Source of the DNA: Streptomyces sp. NBC_00258
Lineage (GTDB): Bacteria; Actinomycetota; Actinomycetes; Streptomycetales; Streptomycetaceae
Length of the DNA: 64,000 nt
Direction of reading: 5' to 3'
NCBI RefSeq assembly: GCF_036182465.1
Contig: NZ_CP108081.1
Span: 3,162,001 to 3,226,000, forward strand
Shown here piece by piece: positions 41,295-49,406 of the stretch. A program made the position numbers and the translations under genes. Below the pieces are notes generated by a model. The model was not told the origin of the DNA. It ran no database searches and saw only the letters and a program-made list of their open reading frames with translations. Numbering within the stretch: position 1 is the stretch's first letter; each line of letters begins with the position of its first letter.

Positions 41295-42017
41295 TCAGCC
41301 GCGCCCCACCACAACCCACTTCGACGGCAACTCGATCCGCGTACCGTCCGCCAGAAACTCGGTCGTCACAAGCGGCAACTCCCCACTCGCCAGAACGGCA
41401 AGCCCAGCCGCCCGCAGATACTCGGGCACGGCGGCATCAGCCACCTCCCCCGGCGCGATCCCATGCCGAAAGACGGGTGCCAGCTTGGCCGGCGGCCCGT
41501 CGGCCCCCTGCGCAAGCCCTCGCAGGATCACCCCCGCCGCCTCCGCAAGCTCGACGACAAAGGCACGCCCCCGGTCACCCACGAGCGTGGCAAGCCCGTC
41601 CACCAGCGGCTGCCGATCGTCCCGCTCGCACTGATGCAGAACACCCCGCATGTACACGTTCGCGTCGCCGAGCTCCGCGTGCAGCGTCTCCGCCTCGACC
41701 TTCTCGGCCGCGTCGAACAGCCGGTAGGAGGCCTGCCCCGCCGGGTCCGCGAGCCGGGCGTGATCGAGGGCGGCGGCCGAGAGGTCGGCACCGATGACCC
41801 GTGGGTAGCGGTCGGCGAGGAACCGGGTCTGGGTCCCGTTGCCGCACCCGAGGTCCACGAGAGGCAGACCGGGAGCCGCCAGGTGCGGTTCTAACAGCCC
41901 CAGGTGGACTCCGACGGTGACCGCGGGCTCGGCGTCCCAGAAGACGGCCCCTTGCTCACCTGGAGCCTCACGCCAGAAGCCCTCCCAGGCTTCTCTGTAC
42001 CGAGTCGTCACACTCAT
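41295..42017 (-). CDS. Class I SAM-dependent methyltransferase
   Basis: The 240-residue protein has a Rossmann core with motif I LPLVDLGCGNGTQTRFLADR near residue 55, IGADLSAAALDHARL and RGVLHQCERDDRQPLVDGLA. It resembles small-molecule or thiopurine-type methyltransferases and contains a Trp-rich N-terminus (AWEGFWREAPGEQGAVFWDA) that may bind substrate. No further specificity can be read. It is on the minus strand upstream of the hydroxyproline operon, separated from it by the third interspersed repeat, and is probably monocistronic. Confidence 0.88.
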   Translation of the reverse strand: MSVTTRYREAWEGFWREAPGEQGAVFWDAEPAVTVGVHLGLLEPHLAAPGLPLVDLGCGNGTQTRFLADRYPRVIGADLSAAALDHARLADPAGQASYRLFDAAEKVEAETLHAELGDANVYMRGVLHQCERDDRQPLVDGLATLVGDRGRAFVVELAEAAGVILRGLAQGADGPPAKLAPVFRHGIAPGEVADAAVPEYLRAAGLAVLASGELPLVTTEFLADGTRIELPSKWVVVGRG

Positions 42018-42204
42018 GCCAGCTCCCCAGGACGCAACGGTGGACCGCCGAAAAGTGACGGGCAGTCCGGTTTATCGCGCCCGGAGTGAAGCGACAAGCA
42101 CGCGGCGCACACCTTCACCGCTCATTCGACAGCCGCACGCCGATGTGCGCCCCTCGTGCCCCTCACTCCCCAAGCACCGACGGCGAGAGGCGGCGCCGAC
42201 AGGG

Positions 42205-44652
42205 CTAGCGGCGGGGAAGGGTCAACTCGAACCACACGGTCTTGCCGGAACTCGTCCGGCTGGTCCCCCACTCCCGCGCCAGCGTGCTGACCACACGCAT
42301 CCCGCGCCCGAACTCGTCGAGCGGGCGCGCGCTGAGGAGCGTCGGCAGGGTGTGGTCGTCGTCGTCCACCTCGCACAGCAGCGTCTCGCCCCGGACGAGC
42401 CGCAGCTCGATGGGCCGGCTGTGGGAGTTCCGTACGGCGTTGGTGACGAGCTCGCTGACCATCAACTCGGTCGGATCGACAAGGGAGTTGAGCCCCCACA
42501 CGTGGAGCTGTTCGCGGACCACGGCGCGTGCCCTGCCGACCTCCATCGGGTCGTGGCCGATCCGCCACTGGGCGACGTCCTCGGGCTCGATGCCGTTGAG
42601 CCGGGCCATCAGGAGCGCCACGTCGTCCTTGCGGCCGCCGCGGGTGTTGAGGGCTCGGATGATGGTGTCGCAGGCGTCGTCCATGGAAGCGGCCGGATGC
42701 GCGGCGGACTCGCAGAGCGTGGCGAGTCCGACACCGATGTCCTCGCCGCGGACCTCGACCAGGCCGTCGGTGCACATCACGAGCCGGTCGCCGGGCGCCA
42801 CCCGGACCCGTACGGACTCGAAGGGCACCCCGCCGACGCCGATGGGCGCACCCGTGGGCAGGTCGAGCAGATCGCTGCGGCCGTCCTCGGCGCGGACCAG
42901 CACCGGTGGGATATGACCCGCGTTGGCTATCTGCAACTCGCTCTTGATGGGGTCGTACACCGCGTACAGGCAGGTCGCGAGGTAGTGCTCGCCGAGGCGC
43001 TGCGCCAAGTCGTCGAGGTTGCGCAGGAGTTGGACGGGCGGCAGGTCGAGGGCCGCCATGGTCTGTACGGCGGTGCGCAACTGGCCCATCATCGCGGCCG
43101 AGTTGAGACCGTGCCCCATGACGTCACCGACGACGAGTGCGGTCCGCGACCCGGGCAGTTTGACCGAGTCGAACCAGTCGCCGCCGACCCGCCCCAGCAA
43201 CGTACCCGGCAGATAGCGGGTCGCGATGTCGCAGCCCGCCATGCGCGGCGCGATGTGCGGCAGCATGCTGTCCTGGAGGGTCTCGGCGACGCTCTCCTGG
43301 TACGTGTACATCCGGGCGTTGTCGAGTACGAGCCCGGCGCGGGCGGCGAGTTCGGCGCCGGTGACGCGGTCCATGTCGTTGAACTCGACGCGCTCGGGGT
43401 GCCGCAGCAGGATCATGAAGCCGAGGACGACGTTGCGGGCCTTGAGGGGCACGACCAGCATGGAGCGGCCCGTGATGAGGGGCCTGATGTCCCGCTTCTC
43501 GAACTGCGCGGCGATCATGTGCCCCATCTGCTCGCTGATGCGGGGCACGAGAACGGGGTCGCCGGTGGTCATGCACTGGAAGAACGGGGTGTGTGCCGGG
43601 AACGGCATGGCCTCGCCGACCGGCACGACGTCGTCCCAGCGGCCCGGCTCGTCCGTGTGCTCCAGGGCGACCCGGTGCCACATGGTGGTGGTGTCGGGCA
43701 CGCCCTCGGGGAAGCCCTCACCTGCGACGACCTGTTCGCGGAGATAGGTGCCGGCCACGTCGGTGAAGCGCGGGACCACGGCCCGGCTGACCTCGACGAT
43801 GGTGCGGGACAGGTCGAGCGAGGTGCCGATCCGCCCGCTGACCTCGTTCAGGAATTCCAGGCGCTCGCGGACGGCCGCGTATTCGAGGTCCTCGCCCTCG
43901 TCGGGTTCGTCCTGCGGCAGGGGTGCGCCGGCGGCGACGGCAGCGGCCACCCGCTCCTGGCGGGCCTTGCGCTCGGCACGCCGGGGCACGCCCCAGTCGG
44001 GAGTGACGGGCACCCGGTCGTTCTGGCTGAACTCCAGGACGGGATAACCCAGTTCGAGGACCTGGGCGACGATGCGGGCACTCTCGCCTACGCTCATGCT
44101 GGGGAGGATCTCGGGCAGCCTGCGGGCCAGTTCCTCGGCGCCGGGGAAGTCGGTGTGCAGCGCGAACCCGGGTGCGATGCGCTCCATGGCCAGGCCCGCG
44201 CCGGTGTCCTCGTGGCGCAGCCCGTCCGCGTCGGCGGCGAGCACCAGCAGCCGCTCGGGCCCCGGCCCCACCAGCGGATACGCCCACCACAGCACGTCGA
44301 TCCGGTCGTTGTCGGGCGACGACAACCGCGCGCGCCCCGCCGCCGGATAGGACAGCCGTCCGTCGAGGGACGACTCCAGGTCGGGCCCGAGGCCGTCGTG
44401 CACCGAGTACGCCCCGTAGGGCGCGGCCTCGTCGTCATAGGGCAGGGCGCCGGACACGGGCAGCAGATCGACGGCGGGCCTTCCGACCGCCTCGTCCTTG
44501 GCGGCGCCGAACAGCCGCCGGGCGCCCCGGCTCCAGTGCGAGACCAGACCTTCGCGGTCGACGACCACCACGGCCAACGGAATCCGGCCCGCCGCAACCC
44601 CGTTGCCGCCCGCACGGCCGTGAGCTGTGCCCATCTCGGTGCCACGGTCCAT
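42205..44652 (-). CDS. PAS-GAF-SpoIIE phosphatase with HATPase domain
   Basis: The 815-residue protein has an N-terminal PAS domain (about 20-120), a helical linker, a GAF domain (about 270-445), a PP2C/SpoIIE phosphatase domain (about 460-690; GGDWFDSVKLPGSRTALVVG, DVMGHGLNSAAMM, GDRLVMCTDGLVEV) and a C-terminal HATPase_c anti-sigma-like domain (about 700-815; MVSELVTNAVRNSHS, DEFGRGMRVVS). Such fusions of phosphatase and kinase for anti-anti-sigma factors control SigB-family sigma factors in Streptomyces. The sigma factor at 5.4-6.2 kb is a possible but unproved target. GGAGAGAGGG lies before the ATG at 44652. Confidence 0.93.
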   Translation of the reverse strand: MDRGTEMGTAHGRAGGNGVAAGRIPLAVVVVDREGLVSHWSRGARRLFGAAKDEAVGRPAVDLLPVSGALPYDDEAAPYGAYSVHDGLGPDLESSLDGRLSYPAAGRARLSSPDNDRIDVLWWAYPLVGPGPERLLVLAADADGLRHEDTGAGLAMERIAPGFALHTDFPGAEELARRLPEILPSMSVGESARIVAQVLELGYPVLEFSQNDRVPVTPDWGVPRRAERKARQERVAAAVAAGAPLPQDEPDEGEDLEYAAVRERLEFLNEVSGRIGTSLDLSRTIVEVSRAVVPRFTDVAGTYLREQVVAGEGFPEGVPDTTTMWHRVALEHTDEPGRWDDVVPVGEAMPFPAHTPFFQCMTTGDPVLVPRISEQMGHMIAAQFEKRDIRPLITGRSMLVVPLKARNVVLGFMILLRHPERVEFNDMDRVTGAELAARAGLVLDNARMYTYQESVAETLQDSMLPHIAPRMAGCDIATRYLPGTLLGRVGGDWFDSVKLPGSRTALVVGDVMGHGLNSAAMMGQLRTAVQTMAALDLPPVQLLRNLDDLAQRLGEHYLATCLYAVYDPIKSELQIANAGHIPPVLVRAEDGRSDLLDLPTGAPIGVGGVPFESVRVRVAPGDRLVMCTDGLVEVRGEDIGVGLATLCESAAHPAASMDDACDTIIRALNTRGGRKDDVALLMARLNGIEPEDVAQWRIGHDPMEVGRARAVVREQLHVWGLNSLVDPTELMVSELVTNAVRNSHSRPIELRLVRGETLLCEVDDDDHTLPTLLSARPLDEFGRGMRVVSTLAREWGTSRTSSGKTVWFELTLPRR

Positions 44653-44763
44653 GGCCCAGGCCCTCTCTCCCCACGGTCCGCAAGATCTGTACCAGCACAA
44701 CCACGGTACGTCCGCGCCCGGTTGCCATGTGTGGCATTGAGCGAATTGACTCCGGCGCACACC

Positions 44764-44842
44764 GAGCCCCGTCAGGGGCTCTTTTAGGGGCGCGGGGAAC
44801 TGCGCGCCCAGCCCCCACCGGCCCGCGGCCGACGCACAACCC
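44764..44842 (+). repeat. Interspersed repeat copy 4 with hairpin terminator
   Basis: A perfect hairpin gagcccc gtca ggggctc followed by tttt (44764-44785) precedes the repeat core aggggcgcggggaactgcgcg. It lies directly downstream of the minus-strand MFS gene and before the SpoIIE gene start. The hairpin could end MFS transcription; the T-run is on the plus strand. Confidence 0.7.
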
Positions 44843-47239
44843 TCAATCCTCGTGCCCCAACTGCAGATCCCTCTCGGTCCGCCCACCCCCGGCCACCTGC
44901 AAGACAGTAGCCACCGGCGGGTACCCCGCGGCGATCACCGTGTACTCCCCCGAAGAAAGATCAACGAACCGGAACGTTCCGTCACCCCCGGTGGTCAACG
45001 TGTCCACCACATTCCCCGCGGCGTCGAGCAGCGTCACCCGCGCATCCTCGACAGCCCGCCCTCCACTGGCCCGCACGGTTCCCCGGAGCACCGCCCCACC
45101 CGCGAGCTCGACATCCTGTCGGGTCTCCCGGGCGGCCTGCACGCTCACCGGCAGGGCAGCGGGCCGAAAGGCCGGCGCACTCGCGGCCAACGTGTACTCC
45201 CCCGCCACCAACTCCGAGATGACGTAACTCCCTTCGCGCCCACTGCGAGTCGTGGCGACCACCTCACCGTGCACGTTGGTGAGCGTGACGGTCGCATCCC
45301 GTACGGGAGTCCCGTCCGCCGTCACCACGCTCCCGGCCAGCCGTCCGGCGCCGCCGAGGACGACGTCCAGCTCGACCGGCCGCTCCCCGACGGTGACGCT
45401 GACGGCCTGCGGCTGATGCCCGCCGGCCGCGGCGATGAGGACGTACGACCCCGCCCCGGGAGTCGACAGCGCGTACCGCCCGTCGTCCCCGCTCGCGCCC
45501 CGGCCGATCTGCTGTCCCGCGACGTCGATGAGGGTGAGCGCGGCGCGGGGCACGACGGTGCCGTCGGGATGCTGGACGGTGCCGCAGACGGGCACCCCGG
45601 CGGCGTACGGCGAACGGGCCTGCGGGACCGAGGAGTTGTAGGACGCGGTGGTCTCGGGGGCGGCTGAGGTGTGGTGGGACACCAGCGGTTTCTCCTTGAG
45701 GAAGAAGGCGACGAGCAGGCCCAGGACGAGCACCGGCACGAGGTAGAGGAAGATCCGCGGCATGGCGTCGGCGTAGGCCGCGATGTAGCCGTCGCGCAGC
45801 TCGGCGGGCAGTGCGTGGACGAGCTGCGGGGTGATGGACTCGGGGTCGGGCAGGCCGGCCCCGGCGGGCAGCCGTTCGGCGAGGGAGTCGGCGAGCCGGT
45901 CGGCGAAGAGCGTGCCGAAGATCGCGGCGCCGACGCTGCCGCCGATCTGCCGGAAGTAGTTGTTGGCGCTGGTCGCGGTGCCGAGGTCGCGGGGGTCCAC
46001 GGAGTTCTGCACGGCGAGGATCAGTACGGGCATGACGAGCCCGATCCCAGCGCCGAGTACGGCCATCCAGATGCTGTAGTGCAGCCGGGGCGTGTCGACT
46101 TCGAGCCGCGACAGGAGCCACATGCCGAGGACGGAGAGGACGCCGCCGAGGATCGGGTAGATCTTGTAGTGGCCGCTGCGGCTGATGAGTTGGCCCGAGA
46201 CGACCGAGGCGCCGACGATGCCGGCCATCATCGGGAGCATGAGCAGGCCGGACTCGGTGGCGGTGGCGCCGTCGACCATCTGCAGGTACGTGGGCAGATA
46301 GCTGGCCGCTCCGAAGAGGGCGACCCCGACGATCACGCCCACCAGGCCGGTGACGTTGAAGACGCCGTCGCGGAACAGCCGCAGGGGGATGAGGGGTTCG
46401 GCCGCGAAGTGCTCGGCGACGAGGAACAGGGCCGTGGCGGCGACGGCTCCGACGCCGAGCCCGAGGATGACGCGCGAGTCCCAGGCGTACTCCGTTCCGC
46501 CCCAACTGGTCAGCAGGACCAGGCAGGTGGAGGCGGCGGCCAGCAGCAGGGCGCCGAGCACGTCGAGGCGGGGCCGTGCGGTCGGCTTCGGCAGTTTGAG
46601 CACGACGGCGACGACGGCGAGCGTGACCAGGCCGAAGGGCACGTTGACGTAGAAGCACCAGCGCCAGGAGAGGTGGTCGGTGAAGTAGCCGCCGAGCAGC
46701 GGTCCCGCGACCGACGCAAGGCCGAAGGCGGCGCCGATCAGGCCCATGAAGCGGCCGCGTTCGCGGGGCGGCACGATGTCCGCGATGATCGCCTGCACGC
46801 CGATCATGAGTCCGCCGGCGCCGACGCCCTGGAGTGCGCGGAAGGCGATCAACTGGTCCATGGTGCGCGACCATCCGGCCAGCGCGGAGCCGATCACGAA
46901 GACGACGATCGCGAACTGGAAGACGCCCTTGCGGCCGTAGAGGTCGCCGAACTTGCCGTAGACGGGAAGCCCGACGGTGGCTGTGAGCAGGTACGCGGTG
47001 ATGGCCCAGGACATCTTGTCCAGGCCGTGCAGCTCCCCGACGATCTTCGGGAGGGCGGTGGCGACGATCATCTGCTCCAGCGCGGCGAGCAGCAGCGCAA
47101 GCATCAGGGCGAAGAACACCATCCGCACGCGGGCCGGGCTGAGCTCCTCGAACTGCGGTGGTTCCGGCGGCCCTTGGGGTGTGTCAGGGGCCGTGGCCGA
47201 AACGCCGCGTTCGCTCGTCGCCAGAGTCGTCCCGCCCAC
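44843..47239 (-). CDS. DHA2-type MFS transporter fused to three beta-sandwich repeats
   Basis: The 798-residue protein has a 14-helix drug:H+ antiporter domain of the DHA2/EmrB type (about residues 38-525; MFS motif A KFGDLYGRKGVFQF, antiporter motif C region AAFGLASVAGPLLGGYF). After the last helix (YLVPVLVLGLLVAFFLKEKP) come three homologous carboxypeptidase-regulatory-like repeats of about 75-80 residues each, starting near VCGTVQHPDGTVVP, LAGSVVTADGTPVR and LRGTVRASGGRAVE, each ending GxYTLxA-like. A 14-helix transporter should have this tail in the cytosol, though such domains are usually extracellular. Start is GTG at 47239 after GGGGAG. The exported compound is unknown. Confidence 0.92.
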   Translation of the reverse strand: MGGTTLATSERGVSATAPDTPQGPPEPPQFEELSPARVRMVFFALMLALLLAALEQMIVATALPKIVGELHGLDKMSWAITAYLLTATVGLPVYGKFGDLYGRKGVFQFAIVVFVIGSALAGWSRTMDQLIAFRALQGVGAGGLMIGVQAIIADIVPPRERGRFMGLIGAAFGLASVAGPLLGGYFTDHLSWRWCFYVNVPFGLVTLAVVAVVLKLPKPTARPRLDVLGALLLAAASTCLVLLTSWGGTEYAWDSRVILGLGVGAVAATALFLVAEHFAAEPLIPLRLFRDGVFNVTGLVGVIVGVALFGAASYLPTYLQMVDGATATESGLLMLPMMAGIVGASVVSGQLISRSGHYKIYPILGGVLSVLGMWLLSRLEVDTPRLHYSIWMAVLGAGIGLVMPVLILAVQNSVDPRDLGTATSANNYFRQIGGSVGAAIFGTLFADRLADSLAERLPAGAGLPDPESITPQLVHALPAELRDGYIAAYADAMPRIFLYLVPVLVLGLLVAFFLKEKPLVSHHTSAAPETTASYNSSVPQARSPYAAGVPVCGTVQHPDGTVVPRAALTLIDVAGQQIGRGASGDDGRYALSTPGAGSYVLIAAAGGHQPQAVSVTVGERPVELDVVLGGAGRLAGSVVTADGTPVRDATVTLTNVHGEVVATTRSGREGSYVISELVAGEYTLAASAPAFRPAALPVSVQAARETRQDVELAGGAVLRGTVRASGGRAVEDARVTLLDAAGNVVDTLTTGGDGTFRFVDLSSGEYTVIAAGYPPVATVLQVAGGGRTERDLQLGHED

Positions 47240-47460
47240 GTGCTGCTCCCCTCGTCGCGCCTGCGCGGCCCATTTCTCGCATTACGCGACAACTGGGAGC
47301 AAGCGCGACGAGTCGCCCGTCAGTGGAGCTCAGCGGGCGTAACCGCCGGTGGGAGCCCTACGGCGTACGACGGAGCCATACCGAAAACCACTCGAAACGG
47401 TGAGCGTGAGAATCGCCCGGCCGAGCGCGTCCACGCGCCCACCGTGACGAACCAGGAGGG

Positions 47461-47904
47461 CTACTTCTCCACCTCGGTGGCGAGCTTCGCCAGCACCTCG
47501 TCGTAGATCCGCCCGAGACCCTTGGGCGCGAAGGTCTTCTCGAAGAAGCCGCCGATACCGCCGGCGCCGTTCCACACCGAGGTCACGACGACCCGGGACT
47601 TGCCCTCGCCGGCCGGAGTGACCCTCCAGGTGGTCACCATCGAGGAGTTGCGGTCCTTCTCGACGAGCTCGCCGTCGGTGGGCTCGCTCACCTCGACCAG
47701 GCAGTCGCGGACGCGCTTGCTCGTGGCCTGGAGCTTCCAGTGGACGAGGCTGCCCTCACCGTCTCCGCCCTCGCGCACCTCGTATTCGCTGAAGTGCTCG
47801 CTCAGAACCTTCGGACGCGTGCCGGTGTAGTCGGCCAGCGCGTCGAACACGTCGTCGGGCTGAGCCGCTACGACTCGCTCTGTGGTGGCCTCGACCTGCG
47901 CCAT
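47461..47904 (-). CDS. SRPBCC family protein
   Basis: The 147-residue protein is a single SRPBCC/START-like domain: VEATTERVVAAQPDDVFDAL, ALADYTGTRPKVLSEHFSEY and SVWNGAGGIGGFFEKTFAPK. Members bind hydrophobic ligands; many actinobacterial copies are annotated only as polyketide cyclase-like. No catalytic residues are recognisable. The ATG at 47904 is preceded by a GGAGGAA-like site (on the minus strand) and is divergent from the radical SAM gene. Confidence 0.88.
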   Translation of the reverse strand: MAQVEATTERVVAAQPDDVFDALADYTGTRPKVLSEHFSEYEVREGGDGEGSLVHWKLQATSKRVRDCLVEVSEPTDGELVEKDRNSSMVTTWRVTPAGEGKSRVVVTSVWNGAGGIGGFFEKTFAPKGLGRIYDEVLAKLATEVEK

Positions 47905-48018
47905 TGCGTTCCTCCAGCACTCGGGATCTCGGGGGTCAGCGCTCAGCCAACCATCAGGCGGTCGAGCCGCCCAAATCGGGGTCCCCTCAAGGCCCCGGAG
48001 CCTCGGACGCCACGCCCG

Positions 48019-48062
48019 TCGAAAGTGAGTTCGCACGATCAAGGGAACATGTGTTCTATTCT
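48019..48062 (+). promoter_or_regulatory. LexA-like SOS boxes and promoter of the radical SAM gene
   Basis: GAACATGTGTTC at 48045-48056 is a perfect core match to the actinobacterial SOS box GAAC-R-NN-Y-GTTC. A second, imperfect copy (TCGAAAGTGAGTTCGC, 48019-48034) lies 26 bases upstream. TATTCT at 48057-48062 could be the -10, directly abutting the box. The gene's ATG is at 48089 after GAGGAGG. Confidence 0.6.
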
Positions 48063-48088
48063 GTGTCCAGTGCTACCGAGGAGGCGTC

Positions 48089-49123
48089 ATGCGCTGGGAG
48101 AACCTCACAGTGGAGTCCGGCGGCAACCTGCCGAAGGACGCCGCGCTGTTCGGCGCGGACGCGGTGACCACACGTACGTTCGACACCCCGGAGTTCCGTG
48201 GAATCACGTTCCACGAGATCCGGGCCAAGTCGATCGTGAACCGGGTGCCGGGCGCCTCGCGCATGCCCTTCGAGTGGACGGTCAACCCCTATCGGGGGTG
48301 CACGCACGCGTGTGTCTACTGTTTCGCCCGCAAGACCCACAGCTATCTGGACCTCGACACGGGCCTCGGCTTCGACAGCCAGATCGTGGTGAAGGTGAAC
48401 GCCCCCGAGCTGCTGCGGCGGCATCTCGGCTCGCGGCGCTGGCTCGGCGATCACATAGCGATGGGCACGAACGTGGACTGCTACCAGCGCGCCGAGGGCC
48501 GCTACCAGCTGATGCCCGGCATCATCGCGGCCCTGCGCGACCACGCGAACCCCTTCTCGATCCTCACCAAGGGCACGCTGATCCTGCGTGACCTCGACCT
48601 CCTGAAGCAGGCGGCCGCGGTGACCGAGGTCGGGATCTCCGTCTCCGTGGGCTTCACCGACCACGAGCTGTGGCGGACGGTCGAGCCGGGTACGCCCGCC
48701 CCCGAGCGCCGCCTCGACGCCGTCCGCACGCTGAGCGAGCACGGCATCGACTGCGGCGTTCTGATGGCCCCGGTGATCCCCTTCCTGGGCGACGATCCGT
48801 CCCAGCTGCGCGCGACGGTACGGGCGATCGCGGCATCCGGCGCCACCTCGGTCACGCCGCTCGTGCTGCATCTGCGGCCGGGGGCACGCGAGTGGTTCAT
48901 GAGCTGGCTGGCACACCACCACCCGTATCTGGTGCGCCGCTACGAGCGGCTGTACGCGGAGGGCGCCTACGCCCCGAAGTGGTACCAGCGCCGGATCACC
49001 CGTCAGGTCCACGAACTGGCCGAGGAGTACGGGATAGGTCCCACGCGCGCGGGGATGCCGCGCAGGATCCCGGCACCCGCCGAACCGGCCGTCCCGGAGC
49101 CGACCCAACTCACCCTTCTCTGA
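48089..49123 (+). CDS. Rv2578c-like radical SAM protein
   Basis: The 344-residue protein has the radical SAM iron-sulfur motif in YRGCTHACVYCFARKTHSY (CxxxCxxC, near residue 71) and belongs to the Rv2578c/SplB-related group (spore photoproduct lyase-like) that includes HLGSRRWLGDHIAMGTNVDC. Enzymes of this group use a 5'-deoxyadenosyl radical, and some repair DNA photoproducts, but no activity is assigned for this subgroup to my knowledge. A LexA-like box in its promoter supports a DNA-damage role (inference). The C-terminus is Pro-rich. GAGGAGG lies before the ATG. Confidence 0.9.
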   Translation: MRWENLTVESGGNLPKDAALFGADAVTTRTFDTPEFRGITFHEIRAKSIVNRVPGASRMPFEWTVNPYRGCTHACVYCFARKTHSYLDLDTGLGFDSQIVVKVNAPELLRRHLGSRRWLGDHIAMGTNVDCYQRAEGRYQLMPGIIAALRDHANPFSILTKGTLILRDLDLLKQAAAVTEVGISVSVGFTDHELWRTVEPGTPAPERRLDAVRTLSEHGIDCGVLMAPVIPFLGDDPSQLRATVRAIAASGATSVTPLVLHLRPGAREWFMSWLAHHHPYLVRRYERLYAEGAYAPKWYQRRITRQVHELAEEYGIGPTRAGMPRRIPAPAEPAVPEPTQLTLL

Positions 49124-49406
49124 CCGGCACCACCTTTTCCGACCGGCACCGCCACCCGCTCCGACCAGCGCTTCTCAGCTGCATCCGGGCGCATCGCGCG
49201 GCCCGATCGGGTCAAACTCCGGTCAGAACCGGTTCTTCCGGGCGCCCGCTCCGGGACGATACGGCGAAGGCCGTGGTGTGCACGGCCCACACCCTCCGTT
49301 CCTGGGAGGTCCGATGCTGCATCTGCCCGGGGGTCAACCCCCGGACCCCCGGCCCGAGGATCAGGCCGGAATCCCTGCCCGGAACATCCATGCGAGGCGA
49401 TTCATC

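Noticed and set aside
41839..44787. Open frame of about 980 codons antisense to the SpoIIE phosphatase gene
   Set aside because: Same reason: no domain, biased composition, and an intact multi-domain gene opposite.
49225..49236. Perfect palindrome AGAACCGGTTCT upstream of the S33 protease gene
   Set aside because: Single short palindrome with no second copy or matching promoter; could be chance in GC-rich DNA.
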